The position numbers and the translations under genes were made by a program. A stretch of 64,000 nt of DNA from F1-60-MAGs149 sp037133755 (GTDB lineage: Bacteria; Actinomycetota; Thermoleophilia; Gaiellales; F1-60-MAGs149), in contig JBAXNN010000012.1 in NCBI GenBank assembly GCA_037133755.1, positions 1-64,000 on the forward strand. The letters are read 5' to 3'. Each line of letters begins with the position of its first letter. The first letter of the stretch is position 1. Positions 8,068-15,377 of this stretch are shown piece after piece. Under the pieces are notes generated by a model. The model worked only from the letters and a program-made list of their open reading frames with translations, did not search any database and was not told the DNA's origin.

Positions 8068-8085
8068 GACTAAGTGGACTAAGAT
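8068..8085 (+). promoter_or_regulatory. Antitoxin promoter with direct-repeat operator candidate
   Basis: GACTAAG is repeated at 8068-8074 and 8077-8083, and the second copy runs into the -10-like TAAGAT (8080-8085). Phd-type antitoxins usually repress their own promoter, so these repeats are candidate binding sites. Confidence 0.35.
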
Positions 8086-8095
8086 GTGGGCTATC

Positions 8096-8389
8096 GTGAC
8101 CGACATCGTGAATGTCCATGAGGCCAAGACGCATCTGTCGAAGCTGCTCGCCCGCGTCGAGGCCGGCGAGGAGATCATCCTCGCCCGTGGTGGCGCGCCG
8201 ATTGCGAAGATCGTGCCGATCCCCCACCAGCGGGAGTGGGCAGGTCCGGGCGCGTGGAAGGGCAAGTACGACATCCCCGACGACGCGTTCGAGTGGAGCG
8301 AGGAAGAGCTGCGCGAGATGTTCGGTGATCTGGCCTTCGCTGATGATCCGCCGCGACACGAAGCTGATCAAGAGCGGCGGGTTGACTGA
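8096..8389 (+). CDS. Phd/YefM-family antitoxin
   Basis: The 97-residue protein starts TDIVNVHEAKTHLSKLLARV, the DNA-binding Phd/YefM fold, then EAGEEIILARGGAPIAKIVP. The C-terminal part (WKGKYDIPDDAFEWSEEELREMFGD) is the usual toxin-wrapping segment. The GTG at 8096 fits both homologue starts and the TAAGAT box; an ATG at 8084 would add four residues. It is three bases ahead of the PIN toxin gene, so the pair is co-transcribed. The protein would neutralise the toxin and repress the operon. Confidence 0.85.
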   Translation: MTDIVNVHEAKTHLSKLLARVEAGEEIILARGGAPIAKIVPIPHQREWAGPGAWKGKYDIPDDAFEWSEEELREMFGDLAFADDPPRHEADQERRVD

Positions 8390-8392
8390 GGC

Positions 8393-8776
8393 ATGGCGCT
8401 CCTGCTCGATACGAACGCGATTGTCTGGTGGTTGACGGACTCCCCCCGTTTGTCTGGCGATGCGCGGGCTGCCATTGGGGCGGAGGTGGCGTCGGGGCAC
8501 GTCTATGTGAGTGCGGTCTCCGGTCTCGAGATGGCACTTGGCGAAGCACGCGGCACCATGCCGTCGGCGGCGGACTTTGTCGACGATGCGGAGGCTTCGG
8601 GATTCCGGATGCTGCCGTTCGACGTGCACGACGCCGTCGTGGTCGCCACGTTGCCGCGACTGCACGGCGACCCGTTCGATCGGGCGCTCGCCGCGCAGGC
8701 GCAGCGACGGCAGCTCACGCTGATGACCGCCGATCGCATCCTCGCCGAGTACCCAATCGCCGTCTATCGCCTGTGA
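8393..8776 (+). CDS. PIN-domain RNase toxin (VapC-like)
   Basis: The 127-residue type II toxin begins LLLDTNAIVWWL with the first catalytic Asp. It carries the Ser-rich motif YVSAVSGLEMALGEARG and ends with HGDPFDRALAAQAQRRQLTLMTADRIL, which supplies the remaining acidic metal ligands. PIN toxins cut tRNA or rRNA. This subfamily (with the HxDPFDR motif) is normally paired with Phd antitoxins, as here. All expected active-site residues are visible, so the system looks intact. Confidence 0.87.
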   Translation: MALLLDTNAIVWWLTDSPRLSGDARAAIGAEVASGHVYVSAVSGLEMALGEARGTMPSAADFVDDAEASGFRMLPFDVHDAVVVATLPRLHGDPFDRALAAQAQRRQLTLMTADRILAEYPIAVYRL

Positions 8777-8795
8777 TGTCTGCGAGCCTGCCCCA

Positions 8796-10016
8796 ATGAG
8801 CGTCCGCGTTCGCTTCGCACCCGCCCCCACGGGCGACCTCCATATTGGGGGTGCCATGGTTGCTGTCGCCAACCACCTGCTGCGGCTACAGCAGGGCGGC
8901 GCGTTCGTGTTGCGCATTGACGACACGGATCCGTCCGTCCACGCAGACGGCGCGGCTGAGCGCATCGAGGCGACGCTGAGCTGGCTCGGTATCACGATCG
9001 ATGAGGGCCCGGACGCTGGTCCACACGCGCCGTACCGGCAGTCGCTGCGCACGGCCGAGCATCTCGCTGCCGCTGAGCGTCTGGTCGAGGTGGGAGCGGC
9101 ACGGCGTGGGGGTGACGGCTCCATCGCGCTCGTGCCGGTTGAGCGCGACATCGTGATCGACGATCTCAGTCGTGGTTCGATCCGCATTCCGGCGGGCGAG
9201 CTGCCGCGCACGATTCTCGTCCGCTCCGATGGTCGCCCCACATTCCACATCGCCACGGCGGTCGACGATGCGGCGATGGCGATTACGCACGTGCTGCGCG
9301 GCGAGGACCACATCACGAACACCGCCATCCAGCTCGTGCTGTGCGAGGGCCTCGGTGTCGAGCCACCACGCTTCTCGCACCTGCCGATCGTCGTCGGTGA
9401 GGATGGCGCCAAGCTGTCGTCGAGTCATGGCGCCGTTGGCGTCGATGAGCTGCGTGCCGCAGGCTGGCTGCCGACCGCAGTCGTGGATTGGCTGGCGCGC
9501 TCGGCCTGCCCGCCGATCACGGCTCTACCGGCCTCGACCCCTACAGAGCTCGCCGTCGTGTTTGATCCGGCGCGGCTCGGGCACGGCACGACGCGCCTCG
9601 ATCCGGCATTGCTCGAGCGTCTTGGACGGGATCATCTGGCGCTGCTGCCGGCCGGTGAACTGGCGCAGCGTGTCGGCGAGGAGCTTGCGCGCTGCGGCGT
9701 GGCATGTTCGGCGGAACAGCTCGACCTGCTCGCCCCGGGACTCGGCGACGCGACCACGATCCCGCGGGCCGCTGCGCTCGTCGCCGATGTGATCGAGCGC
9801 AGCGCTCCGCTGCCTCCGACCGATGGCGATCGCGCCGCCGCGGCGGCTCTCCTCGAGCACGACACGAAGGACCCCGACGCGCTCGGCGTCGGGAAGAAGG
9901 CAATCCGCCGAGTGTTGACGTCCTCGGACCACGGCATCCCGCTACCGTTCCTGCTCGCGGCGCTGCCGCGGGACGAGATCGTCGCCCGCGCCCAGGCCAT
10001 CTTGGACCAGCCATGA
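8796..10016 (+). CDS. gltX: Glutamyl-tRNA synthetase, shortened and divergent
   Basis: The protein charges tRNA-Glu (or tRNA-Gln, depending on specificity). It is 406 residues, against about 470-490 for typical GluRS. The class I motifs are altered: HIGG at residues 16-19 is canonical, but the KMSKS-type loop reads KLSSS (206-210) where KLSKR is normal, and the zinc-finger Cys region after residue 100 is missing. The motif ITHVLRGEDHITNT and the Glu-binding LRIDDTD are present. It is coupled to cysS by a four-base overlap. It may be the only GluRS or a specialised second copy. Confidence 0.82.
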   Translation: MSVRVRFAPAPTGDLHIGGAMVAVANHLLRLQQGGAFVLRIDDTDPSVHADGAAERIEATLSWLGITIDEGPDAGPHAPYRQSLRTAEHLAAAERLVEVGAARRGGDGSIALVPVERDIVIDDLSRGSIRIPAGELPRTILVRSDGRPTFHIATAVDDAAMAITHVLRGEDHITNTAIQLVLCEGLGVEPPRFSHLPIVVGEDGAKLSSSHGAVGVDELRAAGWLPTAVVDWLARSACPPITALPASTPTELAVVFDPARLGHGTTRLDPALLERLGRDHLALLPAGELAQRVGEELARCGVACSAEQLDLLAPGLGDATTIPRAAALVADVIERSAPLPPTDGDRAAAAALLEHDTKDPDALGVGKKAIRRVLTSSDHGIPLPFLLAALPRDEIVARAQAILDQP

Positions 10017-11404
10017 CGCTTCGTCTCTACGACTCCCTCCGCCGCTCGACCAACGACGTCGAGCCGCTCACGCCCGGTCGGCTCGGGCTCTACGTGTGTG
10101 GCCCGACGGTGTACGGGCCGGTGCACGTCGGCAATGCGCGCCCGTTCGTGGTGGCGATGACACTCGCGCGCCACCTGCGCCGCACCGGCTGGGAGGTGCG
10201 CGTCGTCTCGAACCTGACCGACATCAACGACAAGATCTACACCGCGGCGCAGGCCGAAGGTATCGAGAGTCGCGACCTTGCCGAACGTGAGTCGGCCCGC
10301 TATCTCGACGACACCTCGCGTCTCGGGCTCGGCCGTCCCGATGTCGAGCCGAAGGTCACGGAGTCACTGCCCGAGATCGTCGAGCTGATCGAGGGGCTGA
10401 TCGCTGGCGGACATGCCTACGCGTCCGACGGCGACGTCTACTTCCGCGTTGCGGACTTTCCGTCGTACGGTGCGCTGTCGGGCCAGAAGATCGACGAGAT
10501 GCAGCCGGAGGAGATCACCTCCAAGAAGCAGGCACCCCTCGACTTCGCGCTGTGGAAGGCGCAGAAGCCGGGCGAGGATGCAGCCTGGGAGTCGCCCTGG
10601 GGGATGGGGCGCCCCGGCTGGCACATCGAGTGCTCGGCCATGGCGATGTCGGCACTCGGCGAGGAGATCGACATCCACGGCGGTGGCATCGACCTCAAGT
10701 TCCCGCACCACGAGAACGAGCGCGCGCAGTCCGAGGCCATGACCGGCCGGCCGTTTGCGCGCACGTGGCTGCACAACGGCATGCTGCGGTTCGGCGGCGA
10801 CAAGATGTCCAAGTCGCTTGGCAATATCGATCGGCTGTCCGATGCGCTCGATCGCGAGGGCAACGAGACGCTGTTGAGTCTGTTTGCCCGTGCGCAGTAC
10901 CGCTCGCCCCTCGATTACAGCCCCGACTCGCTCGAGGATGCCCGCAAGTCGAACGACCGCCTGCGCGAGGCGCTTCGCCGTGCCGCGCGCATCGCGGGCG
11001 ACGCCGCGCCGGTCACGCGTGGGCCGCTGGCTACCGCTGCCGCCGAGGCGGATGTGCGCTTCCGTGCCGCCTTGGACGACGATTTCGGCACGCCAGAGGG
11101 TCTGGCGGCGCTCTTCGACCTCGTGCGCGTCCTCAATGCCGCTACCGATGCCGGCGATGCCAGCCCGGCGGATGTCGCGCAGGCCCGGGCAGTGCTGATC
11201 GACTGCCTGTGGGTGCTTGGTCTCGATGGCCTCGGCGCGACTGCTGATGGGCCGCCGGCCGAGGCCGTGGCGCTCATGCAGGAGCGCGAAACGGCACGCG
11301 CAGCCAAGGATTTTGCCCGTGCCGACGCCATCCGCGACGAGCTCAAGGCGCTTGGCTGGGTCGTCCAGGACCTCGCCGACGGCCCCGAACTGCAGCAGGC
11401 ATGA
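10013..11404 (+). CDS. cysS: Cysteinyl-tRNA synthetase
   Basis: The 463-residue protein has the usual length. It shows YVCGPTVYGPVHVGNARP with zinc ligand C29 and the HVGN form of HIGH (38-41), the other zinc ligands in GWHIECSAM (C207) and PHHENE, and an intact KMSKS at 264-268. The C-terminal DALR-type helical domain ends with FARADAIRDELKALGWVV. The ATG at 10013 overlaps the gltX stop, and its own stop overlaps the rlmB start, so gltX-cysS-rlmB is one operon. Confidence 0.96.
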   Translation: MTLRLYDSLRRSTNDVEPLTPGRLGLYVCGPTVYGPVHVGNARPFVVAMTLARHLRRTGWEVRVVSNLTDINDKIYTAAQAEGIESRDLAERESARYLDDTSRLGLGRPDVEPKVTESLPEIVELIEGLIAGGHAYASDGDVYFRVADFPSYGALSGQKIDEMQPEEITSKKQAPLDFALWKAQKPGEDAAWESPWGMGRPGWHIECSAMAMSALGEEIDIHGGGIDLKFPHHENERAQSEAMTGRPFARTWLHNGMLRFGGDKMSKSLGNIDRLSDALDREGNETLLSLFARAQYRSPLDYSPDSLEDARKSNDRLREALRRAARIAGDAAPVTRGPLATAAAEADVRFRAALDDDFGTPEGLAALFDLVRVLNAATDAGDASPADVAQARAVLIDCLWVLGLDGLGATADGPPAEAVALMQERETARAAKDFARADAIRDELKALGWVVQDLADGPELQQA

Positions 11405-12111
11405 GCGGCGACATTCTCTACGGTCGTCAGCCCGTGCACGAGGCGACGCGCGGGCGGCGCACGGTGCACGAGATCCTCGTCACCGAGAAGGCCAAGGGGT
11501 CGCTGCCGTGGCTGCGCGACGTCTCGGCCGACGTGCGCATCACCGGGGCAGACGAGATCGGCGCGCTGGCTGGCAGCTCCGACCATCAGGGCATCGCGGC
11601 GCGCGTCGACCCGTTTCCGTATGCCGACCCCGACGATCTACTGGATGCCGATGCGCCGCTGATCATCGCCCTTGATGGGGTCAGCGACCCTCGCAATCTC
11701 GGCGCCATCGTGCGCAGTGCCGAATGCGCTGGTGCGGCGGGCCTCGTGGTGCCGCGGCACGGCAGCGCGATCGTCACGGCCGTCGTGGCCAAGGCCAGCG
11801 CCGGTGCGGTCGAGCATCTGCCGATCGCCGTGGCGCCGAACATGGCGGATTGGCTCCAGCGGGCCAAGCGCCCTGGCGTGTGGAGCTATGCGGCTGCGGC
11901 AGACGGCGAAACGGGCTACACCGACGCGGATTATCGCGACGGGTGCATCTTCGTCCTCGGCGCGGAGGGCTCTGGTGTGCGCCCACGGGTCATGGATGCG
12001 TGCGATCAGACCGTTTCGATCCCCCTCGCAGGGTCGATTTCGTCGCTGAATGTGTCGGTGACGGCCGGTGTGCTGCTGTTCGAGGCCGTGCGCCAGCGCG
12101 CTCAGGGCTGA
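11401..12111 (+). CDS. rlmB: 23S rRNA 2'-O-ribose methyltransferase (SpoU/TrmH family)
   Basis: The 236-residue protein has the N-terminal substrate-binding domain starting ILYGRQPVHEA, and the three SpoU motifs in order: DGVSDPRNLGAIVRSAE, FVLGAEGSGVRPRV, and ISSLNVSVTAGVLLFEAVRQR. These form the trefoil knot that binds SAM. RlmB methylates G2251 in E. coli 23S rRNA; the exact target here is inferred from family. It follows cysS with a four-base overlap. Confidence 0.92.
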   Translation: MSGDILYGRQPVHEATRGRRTVHEILVTEKAKGSLPWLRDVSADVRITGADEIGALAGSSDHQGIAARVDPFPYADPDDLLDADAPLIIALDGVSDPRNLGAIVRSAECAGAAGLVVPRHGSAIVTAVVAKASAGAVEHLPIAVAPNMADWLQRAKRPGVWSYAAAADGETGYTDADYRDGCIFVLGAEGSGVRPRVMDACDQTVSIPLAGSISSLNVSVTAGVLLFEAVRQRAQG

Positions 12112-12129
12112 ACCCCTGCAGAGGCTTGG

Positions 12130-12203
12130 GGCATAGGAATATGCCTACGAACCCTTCGTCATCCCGCTGATAGAGCCGAAATACCCGGGATTTGCCTATG
12201 CCC
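12130..12203. repeat. Inverted repeat downstream of rlmB
   Basis: GGGCATAGG near 12130 and CCTATGCCC near 12195 are exact reverse complements. The loop contains a near-palindrome AAATACCCGGGATTT. It may end the rlmB transcript or be an operator for the sigH promoter just downstream. Confidence 0.4.
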
Positions 12204-12217
12204 GATTTTGTAACGGT

Positions 12218-12247
12218 TTGCAGGCAAATTAGGAACAGACCTATGAA
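12218..12247 (+). promoter_or_regulatory. Putative promoter of the sigH-like gene
   Basis: TTGCAG (12218-12223) and TATGAA (12242-12247) are separated by 18 bases. The surrounding sequence is clearly AT-richer than its neighbours. Start of transcription near 12254 would give a leader of about 105 bases. Confidence 0.4.
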
Positions 12248-12263
12248 TGTTTAAATTGCGCTT

Positions 12264-12331
12264 GCATTTCCCAAATGCATCAGGCAGCATGGGGTCGTCC
12301 GGGTAAACCTCATCTTCACGATGAGGGTTTT
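12264..12331 (+). terminator. Leader hairpins with an intrinsic terminator before sigH
   Basis: A first hairpin GCATTT-CCC-AAATGC lies at about 12264-12278. A second, CCTCATC-TTCAC-GATGAGG (12309-12327), is followed at once by a T-run (12328-12333). The terminator sits just before the ribosome-binding site of the sigma-factor gene, so it probably attenuates that gene rather than ending rlmB. Confidence 0.6.
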
Positions 12332-12359
12332 TTCCCCAGGATGGAGGAGCAGAACCCCA

Positions 12360-13043
12360 ATGCAGACCGCCCGAGCCACGACCGCACGGACCGCCGACCC
12401 GGCAGCCCGTCAGAAGCGAGATCAGGGCGATCTCAACCTCGTTTTGCGCGCCCGCAATGGCAGTGATGCCGCGCTGGATCAGCTGATCCGCCGCTACCAG
12501 CCGTTTGTGCGCCTCAAGGCCTCGAGCTACTTCCTGGCCGGTGGCGACTCCGATGACCTCCAGCAGGAGGGTCTGATCGGGCTCTACAAGGCGATCCGCG
12601 ACTACCGCGTCGATCGCGAGACGTCGTTCCGCTCGTTTGCCGAGCTGTGCATTACGCGCCAGATCATCACGGCGATCAAGGGTGCAACGCGCAACAAGCA
12701 TCAGCCGCTCAACGGCTACATCTCCTTCTCGCATACGCCTGCCGGTGCCGATCCAGAGGGTGGCGAGTGCACGCTGGGCGACGCCATCGCTGGCTCGCCG
12801 ACGATGGATCCCGCCTCGCGTGTCGTCTCGAGTGACGAGCTCGAGTCGTTGGTCACGATGCTCGGCTCCTCGCTCTCGCCGCTCGAGTCCGAGGTGCTGG
12901 CGGCGTTCATGGCCGGCGACTCGTACGACGCGATCGCCGAGCAGGCCGGCTGCGATCCGAAGGCCGTCGACAACGCTCTGCAGCGTGTCAAGCGCAAGAT
13001 CGAGCAGCATCGCGCCAGCCGCGATGTCGCCGAGACGGCCTAG
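12360..13043 (+). CDS. Sigma-70 family factor, SigH-like
   Basis: The 227-residue sigma factor has region 2 (RRYQPFVRLKASSYFLAGGDSDDLQQEGLIGLYKAIRDY is split across residues about 35-80) and region 4 (LSPLESEVLAAFMAGDSYDAIAEQAGCDPKAVDNALQRVKRKI split near the end) with a linker between. Its size and the gltX-cysS-rlmB position match the SigH of Gram-positive bacteria. The ATG at 12360 follows GGAGGAG (12343-12349); the earlier ATG at 12321 lies in the terminator hairpin. Its regulon cannot be read from this window. Confidence 0.85.
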   Translation: MQTARATTARTADPAARQKRDQGDLNLVLRARNGSDAALDQLIRRYQPFVRLKASSYFLAGGDSDDLQQEGLIGLYKAIRDYRVDRETSFRSFAELCITRQIITAIKGATRNKHQPLNGYISFSHTPAGADPEGGECTLGDAIAGSPTMDPASRVVSSDELESLVTMLGSSLSPLESEVLAAFMAGDSYDAIAEQAGCDPKAVDNALQRVKRKIEQHRASRDVAETA

Positions 13044-13050
13044 AACCGCG

Positions 13051-13056
13051 TAGATT
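13051..13056 (+). promoter_or_regulatory. Putative -10 box of the TSUP gene
   Basis: TAGATT is followed by exactly six bases and the ATG at 13063, so the gene is probably leaderless. Confidence 0.45.
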
Positions 13057-13062
13057 GCCGGC

Positions 13063-13833
13063 ATGACGCCGGGCCAGTACGCCATCGCCGGTCTTGCTGC
13101 GCTTGCCGCAGGACTCGTCAACGCGCTGGCCGGTGGCGGCACGCTGATCTCGTTTCCCGTCCTCCTGGCGCTGGGCGTGCCGCCGGTCACGGCGAACGTC
13201 ACCAATACGGTGGCGCTCGTTCCGGGCTATCTCGGCGGCACGTACGCGCAGCGCAGCGACCTGATGGGGCAGGGGCGGCGCATGCGCGTGCTGTTGCCGG
13301 CTGCCGCGCTCGGCGGCGTCCTCGGCGCGGTTCTGCTGCTGATCACGCCGGAGAGCGCCTTCAAGGTGCTCGTGCCGTTTCTGATCATGGGTGCGGTGGT
13401 GATCCTCGCGCTGGGTGATCAGGTCAAGCGCCGGGTTGCCGCTCGGGTCTCCCAGCTCAGTGGCGGACAGGAGCACCTGTTCGGTCCGGCCATCGGCGTC
13501 TTCCTCGCTGCGATCTACGGTGGGTACTTCGGCGGAGGGCTCGGCATCATCGTGCTCGCCGTCCTCGGCATGGTTCTGGTGGATACGCTGACGCGCATCA
13601 ACGCGCTCAAGCAATGCACGAGCTTGGTCGTCAACGGCTTCGCTGCGGTGATCTTCCTGTTCTCCGGCCACGTGCTGTGGATGACCGCCGGGGTCATGCT
13701 CGTCTGCGCGCTGCTCGGCGGCTATCTCGGCGGGCGCGTCGCGACCCGCGTCTCGGCGAAGGTCCTCCAGCGTCTGGTGCTGGTCATCGGTGTTGTGGTC
13801 GCTGTCGTGTACTCCGTGCGCACCTTCGCCTGA
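13063..13833 (+). CDS. TSUP (TauE/SafE) family membrane exporter
   Basis: The 256-residue protein has about eight membrane helices. It carries the two TSUP half-repeat signatures: AGLVNALAGGGTLISFPVLLALGVPPVTANVTNT near the N-terminus (residues about 15-48) and GGYFGGGLGIIVLAVLG with DTLTRINALKQ near 145-180. Members export sulfite, sulfoacetate or similar anions; the substrate here is unknown. No sulfur-metabolism genes are nearby. The start is fixed by the leaderless promoter. Confidence 0.88.
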   Translation: MTPGQYAIAGLAALAAGLVNALAGGGTLISFPVLLALGVPPVTANVTNTVALVPGYLGGTYAQRSDLMGQGRRMRVLLPAAALGGVLGAVLLLITPESAFKVLVPFLIMGAVVILALGDQVKRRVAARVSQLSGGQEHLFGPAIGVFLAAIYGGYFGGGLGIIVLAVLGMVLVDTLTRINALKQCTSLVVNGFAAVIFLFSGHVLWMTAGVMLVCALLGGYLGGRVATRVSAKVLQRLVLVIGVVVAVVYSVRTFA

Positions 13834-13835
13834 CC

Positions 13836-13916
13836 ATGTCGGAGCTTCACGAGATCGCCATCGTCGCGCTCGGCCTGATCGTCACCGCCGTCTTTGCGGT
13901 GCGTATCTACCTGTAG
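13836..13916 (+). CDS. Putative 26-residue single-helix membrane peptide
   Basis: The frame reads MSELHEIAIVALGLIVTAVF then AVRIYL and stops at TAG 13914-13916, immediately before the end of the convergent phosphodiesterase gene. It starts two bases after the TSUP stop. Residues 7-25 form one hydrophobic helix. Placement suggests translational coupling and a possible small partner of the exporter. No family is recognised, and chance cannot be excluded. Confidence 0.4.
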   Translation: MSELHEIAIVALGLIVTAVFAVRIYL

Positions 13917-14621
13917 TCAGGCGGCGGTGGGTGCGGCCGTGCGCAGCGTGGCTGCCACACGTGCGGGATCGGGCACGTTCGTGCAGATGCCATCGACTCC
14001 CATCGCAACGAGGCGGGCGATGGTCGCCGGGTCATCGGGCGTCCAGACCCAGATCTCGGCGCCGGCGCGATGCACCTGCGTGATCAGCTTCGGTGTGACC
14101 AGACGATGCTGCACCGTGACGAGGTCGCAGTGCGTGGCCTTCAACAGCAGATCGACGCGTCCGGTCCAGACGAAACGCCAGGCGCGGTTGGCGACCCAGC
14201 CGAGGGCTCGGACCCAGTCGTGATGCCGGCGCGGGATCGTGAGACCGACGCGGATGCGCGGCTCCAGATGGCGGATCCAGAGTGCCTGCTCCCAGCCGCC
14301 GCCCGTGATCACGATGCGCTCGGTCATATCGGCCTCGCGCACCTCGCGCACGAGCTGCTCCGACAGATGGTTCTGCTTGAGATCCAGATTGAGCGGGATG
14401 TTGCTGTGGCGGGCGAGCGCCAGCGCGTCGCGCAGGCGCGGTGCGGTCTCGTTGGGACCCCTGTCGTGCGACAGCACAAGCTCGCCGTCGGAGCGCCGTC
14501 GGCGCACATCCACCTCGACCATGTCAGCCCCGAGGCGAATCGCCTCCTGGATCTGCGCGATCGTATTGTCGCCGAGGCCGGTGCGATACCCCCGGTGGGC
14601 GATGTGCAGATGGGTGCCCAT
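13917..14621 (-). CDS. Glycerophosphodiester phosphodiesterase family protein
   Basis: The 234-residue TIM-barrel enzyme begins with the GDPD motif LHIAHRGYRTGLGDNTIAQIQ and the metal-binding segment DMVEVDVRRRRSDGELVLSHD. The C-terminal WVWTPDDPATIARLVAMGVDGICTNVPD is split but typical (final catalytic region). These enzymes release glycerol 3-phosphate from phospholipid head groups. TACGCT six bases upstream of the ATG supports the start. The loop after LSHDRG is shorter than in the large periplasmic forms, and there is no signal peptide, so it is cytoplasmic. Confidence 0.88.
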   Translation of the reverse strand: MGTHLHIAHRGYRTGLGDNTIAQIQEAIRLGADMVEVDVRRRRSDGELVLSHDRGPNETAPRLRDALALARHSNIPLNLDLKQNHLSEQLVREVREADMTERIVITGGGWEQALWIRHLEPRIRVGLTIPRRHHDWVRALGWVANRAWRFVWTGRVDLLLKATHCDLVTVQHRLVTPKLITQVHRAGAEIWVWTPDDPATIARLVAMGVDGICTNVPDPARVAATLRTAAPTAA

Positions 14622-14627
14622 GACTCC

Positions 14628-14633
14628 AGCGTA
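14628..14633 (-). promoter_or_regulatory. Putative -10 box of the phosphodiesterase gene
   Basis: TACGCT on the minus strand sits exactly six bases from the ATG at 14621. Confidence 0.45.
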
Positions 14634-14702
14634 CTCCCGTGCGGAACCGCACGAGCGGATTTCACCGGATCGCAAACACGGTGTAACCGCAGGAAAACGC
14701 CG

Positions 14703-15218
14703 CTAGTAGCTCTTGCCTTCGGCGTACCGTTGTCGCCGCCAGGCTCTGCCGTTGCCAAGGTTGCGGGACGTGTACGTGGGGAGCTGCATGTCGCAGTTTC
14801 CACAGACGAAGCGGAGGTTCTCAATGCGGTCATCGCCGGGGTTGCCGTTGATGTGATCGACGATCAGGGGTACCGGCCGCCCACACCACGTCGTGGTGTT
14901 GCAGATCGAACAGCGATGCGCACGCGTGCGACGCAGATACTGGCGGGCGGCATAGGGCGATGGGAGAACGCCGGTTTCGTGGACGCGAGCGTCGAATTCC
15001 TCGCGGCGATGGTCGCCACTGCAGCGGACGGAACAGAAGCGCGGATTGGTCGTGATTGCCCCGCAGTGCGCACAGGGCTTGGCGGCAAAGCGGCCGGAGC
15101 GGCGGTTACGGGCGACGCCGCGGTTATTCGTCCGCGCGGCACACGAGCGACTGCAAAAGCGCGCATCGCTCGGCTTGGCTGAGATGTCAGCGCTGCAGGT
15201 GATGCATCGTCGCTTCAG
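14703..15218 (-). CDS. HNH endonuclease with zinc motifs, no canonical start
   Basis: The open frame of about 171 residues runs directly downstream of tRNA-Thr on the same strand. It has two Cys-pair modules (CITC ... CSRSC and CAHC ... CSVRC) and then a clear HNH core: CSIC ... LIVDHINGNPGDDRIENL followed by RFVCGNC, as in phage and homing nucleases. No ATG, GTG or TTG occurs in frame before the C-terminal part. The best start is CTG at 15218, preceded at 6 bases by GGAGG, which is the acceptor-stem 3' end of the tRNA gene. It could instead be a mobile-gene remnant, but no internal stop is seen and the first Cys pair is intact. Confidence 0.7.
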   Translation of the reverse strand: MKRRCITCSADISAKPSDARFCSRSCAARTNNRGVARNRRSGRFAAKPCAHCGAITTNPRFCSVRCSGDHRREEFDARVHETGVLPSPYAARQYLRRTRAHRCSICNTTTWCGRPVPLIVDHINGNPGDDRIENLRFVCGNCDMQLPTYTSRNLGNGRAWRRQRYAEGKSY

Positions 15219-15222
15219 GGAG

Positions 15223-15294
15223 AGCCTCCGACCGGAATCGAACCGATATACCTGGATTACAAATCCAGTGTTCTACCAATTGAACTACAGAGGC
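15223..15294 (-). tRNA. tRNA-Thr (anticodon TGT)
   Basis: A full cloverleaf is visible. The acceptor is GCCTCTG/CGGAGGC with one G-T pair, the D arm contains AGTTCAATTGGTAGAAC, the anticodon stem is CTGGA/TCCAG with loop TTTGTAA, and the T arm contains GGTTCGATTCC. The anticodon reads ACA codons. The discriminator base is T and the CCA end is not encoded. Confidence 0.95.
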
Positions 15295-15377
15295 GTAGAC
15301 GGAACTGTGCCGCTTTGCGCCGACTTTCGCGCAGGGTCGAAGATCCGCGCGACCGGAACGTGCGGCATTCTCAGGAG

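Noticed and set aside
8018..9412. Extension of mutY to a 721-residue protein
   Set aside because: The extra part overlaps the toxin-antitoxin and gltX genes, has no known domain, and the promoter and homology favour the short start.
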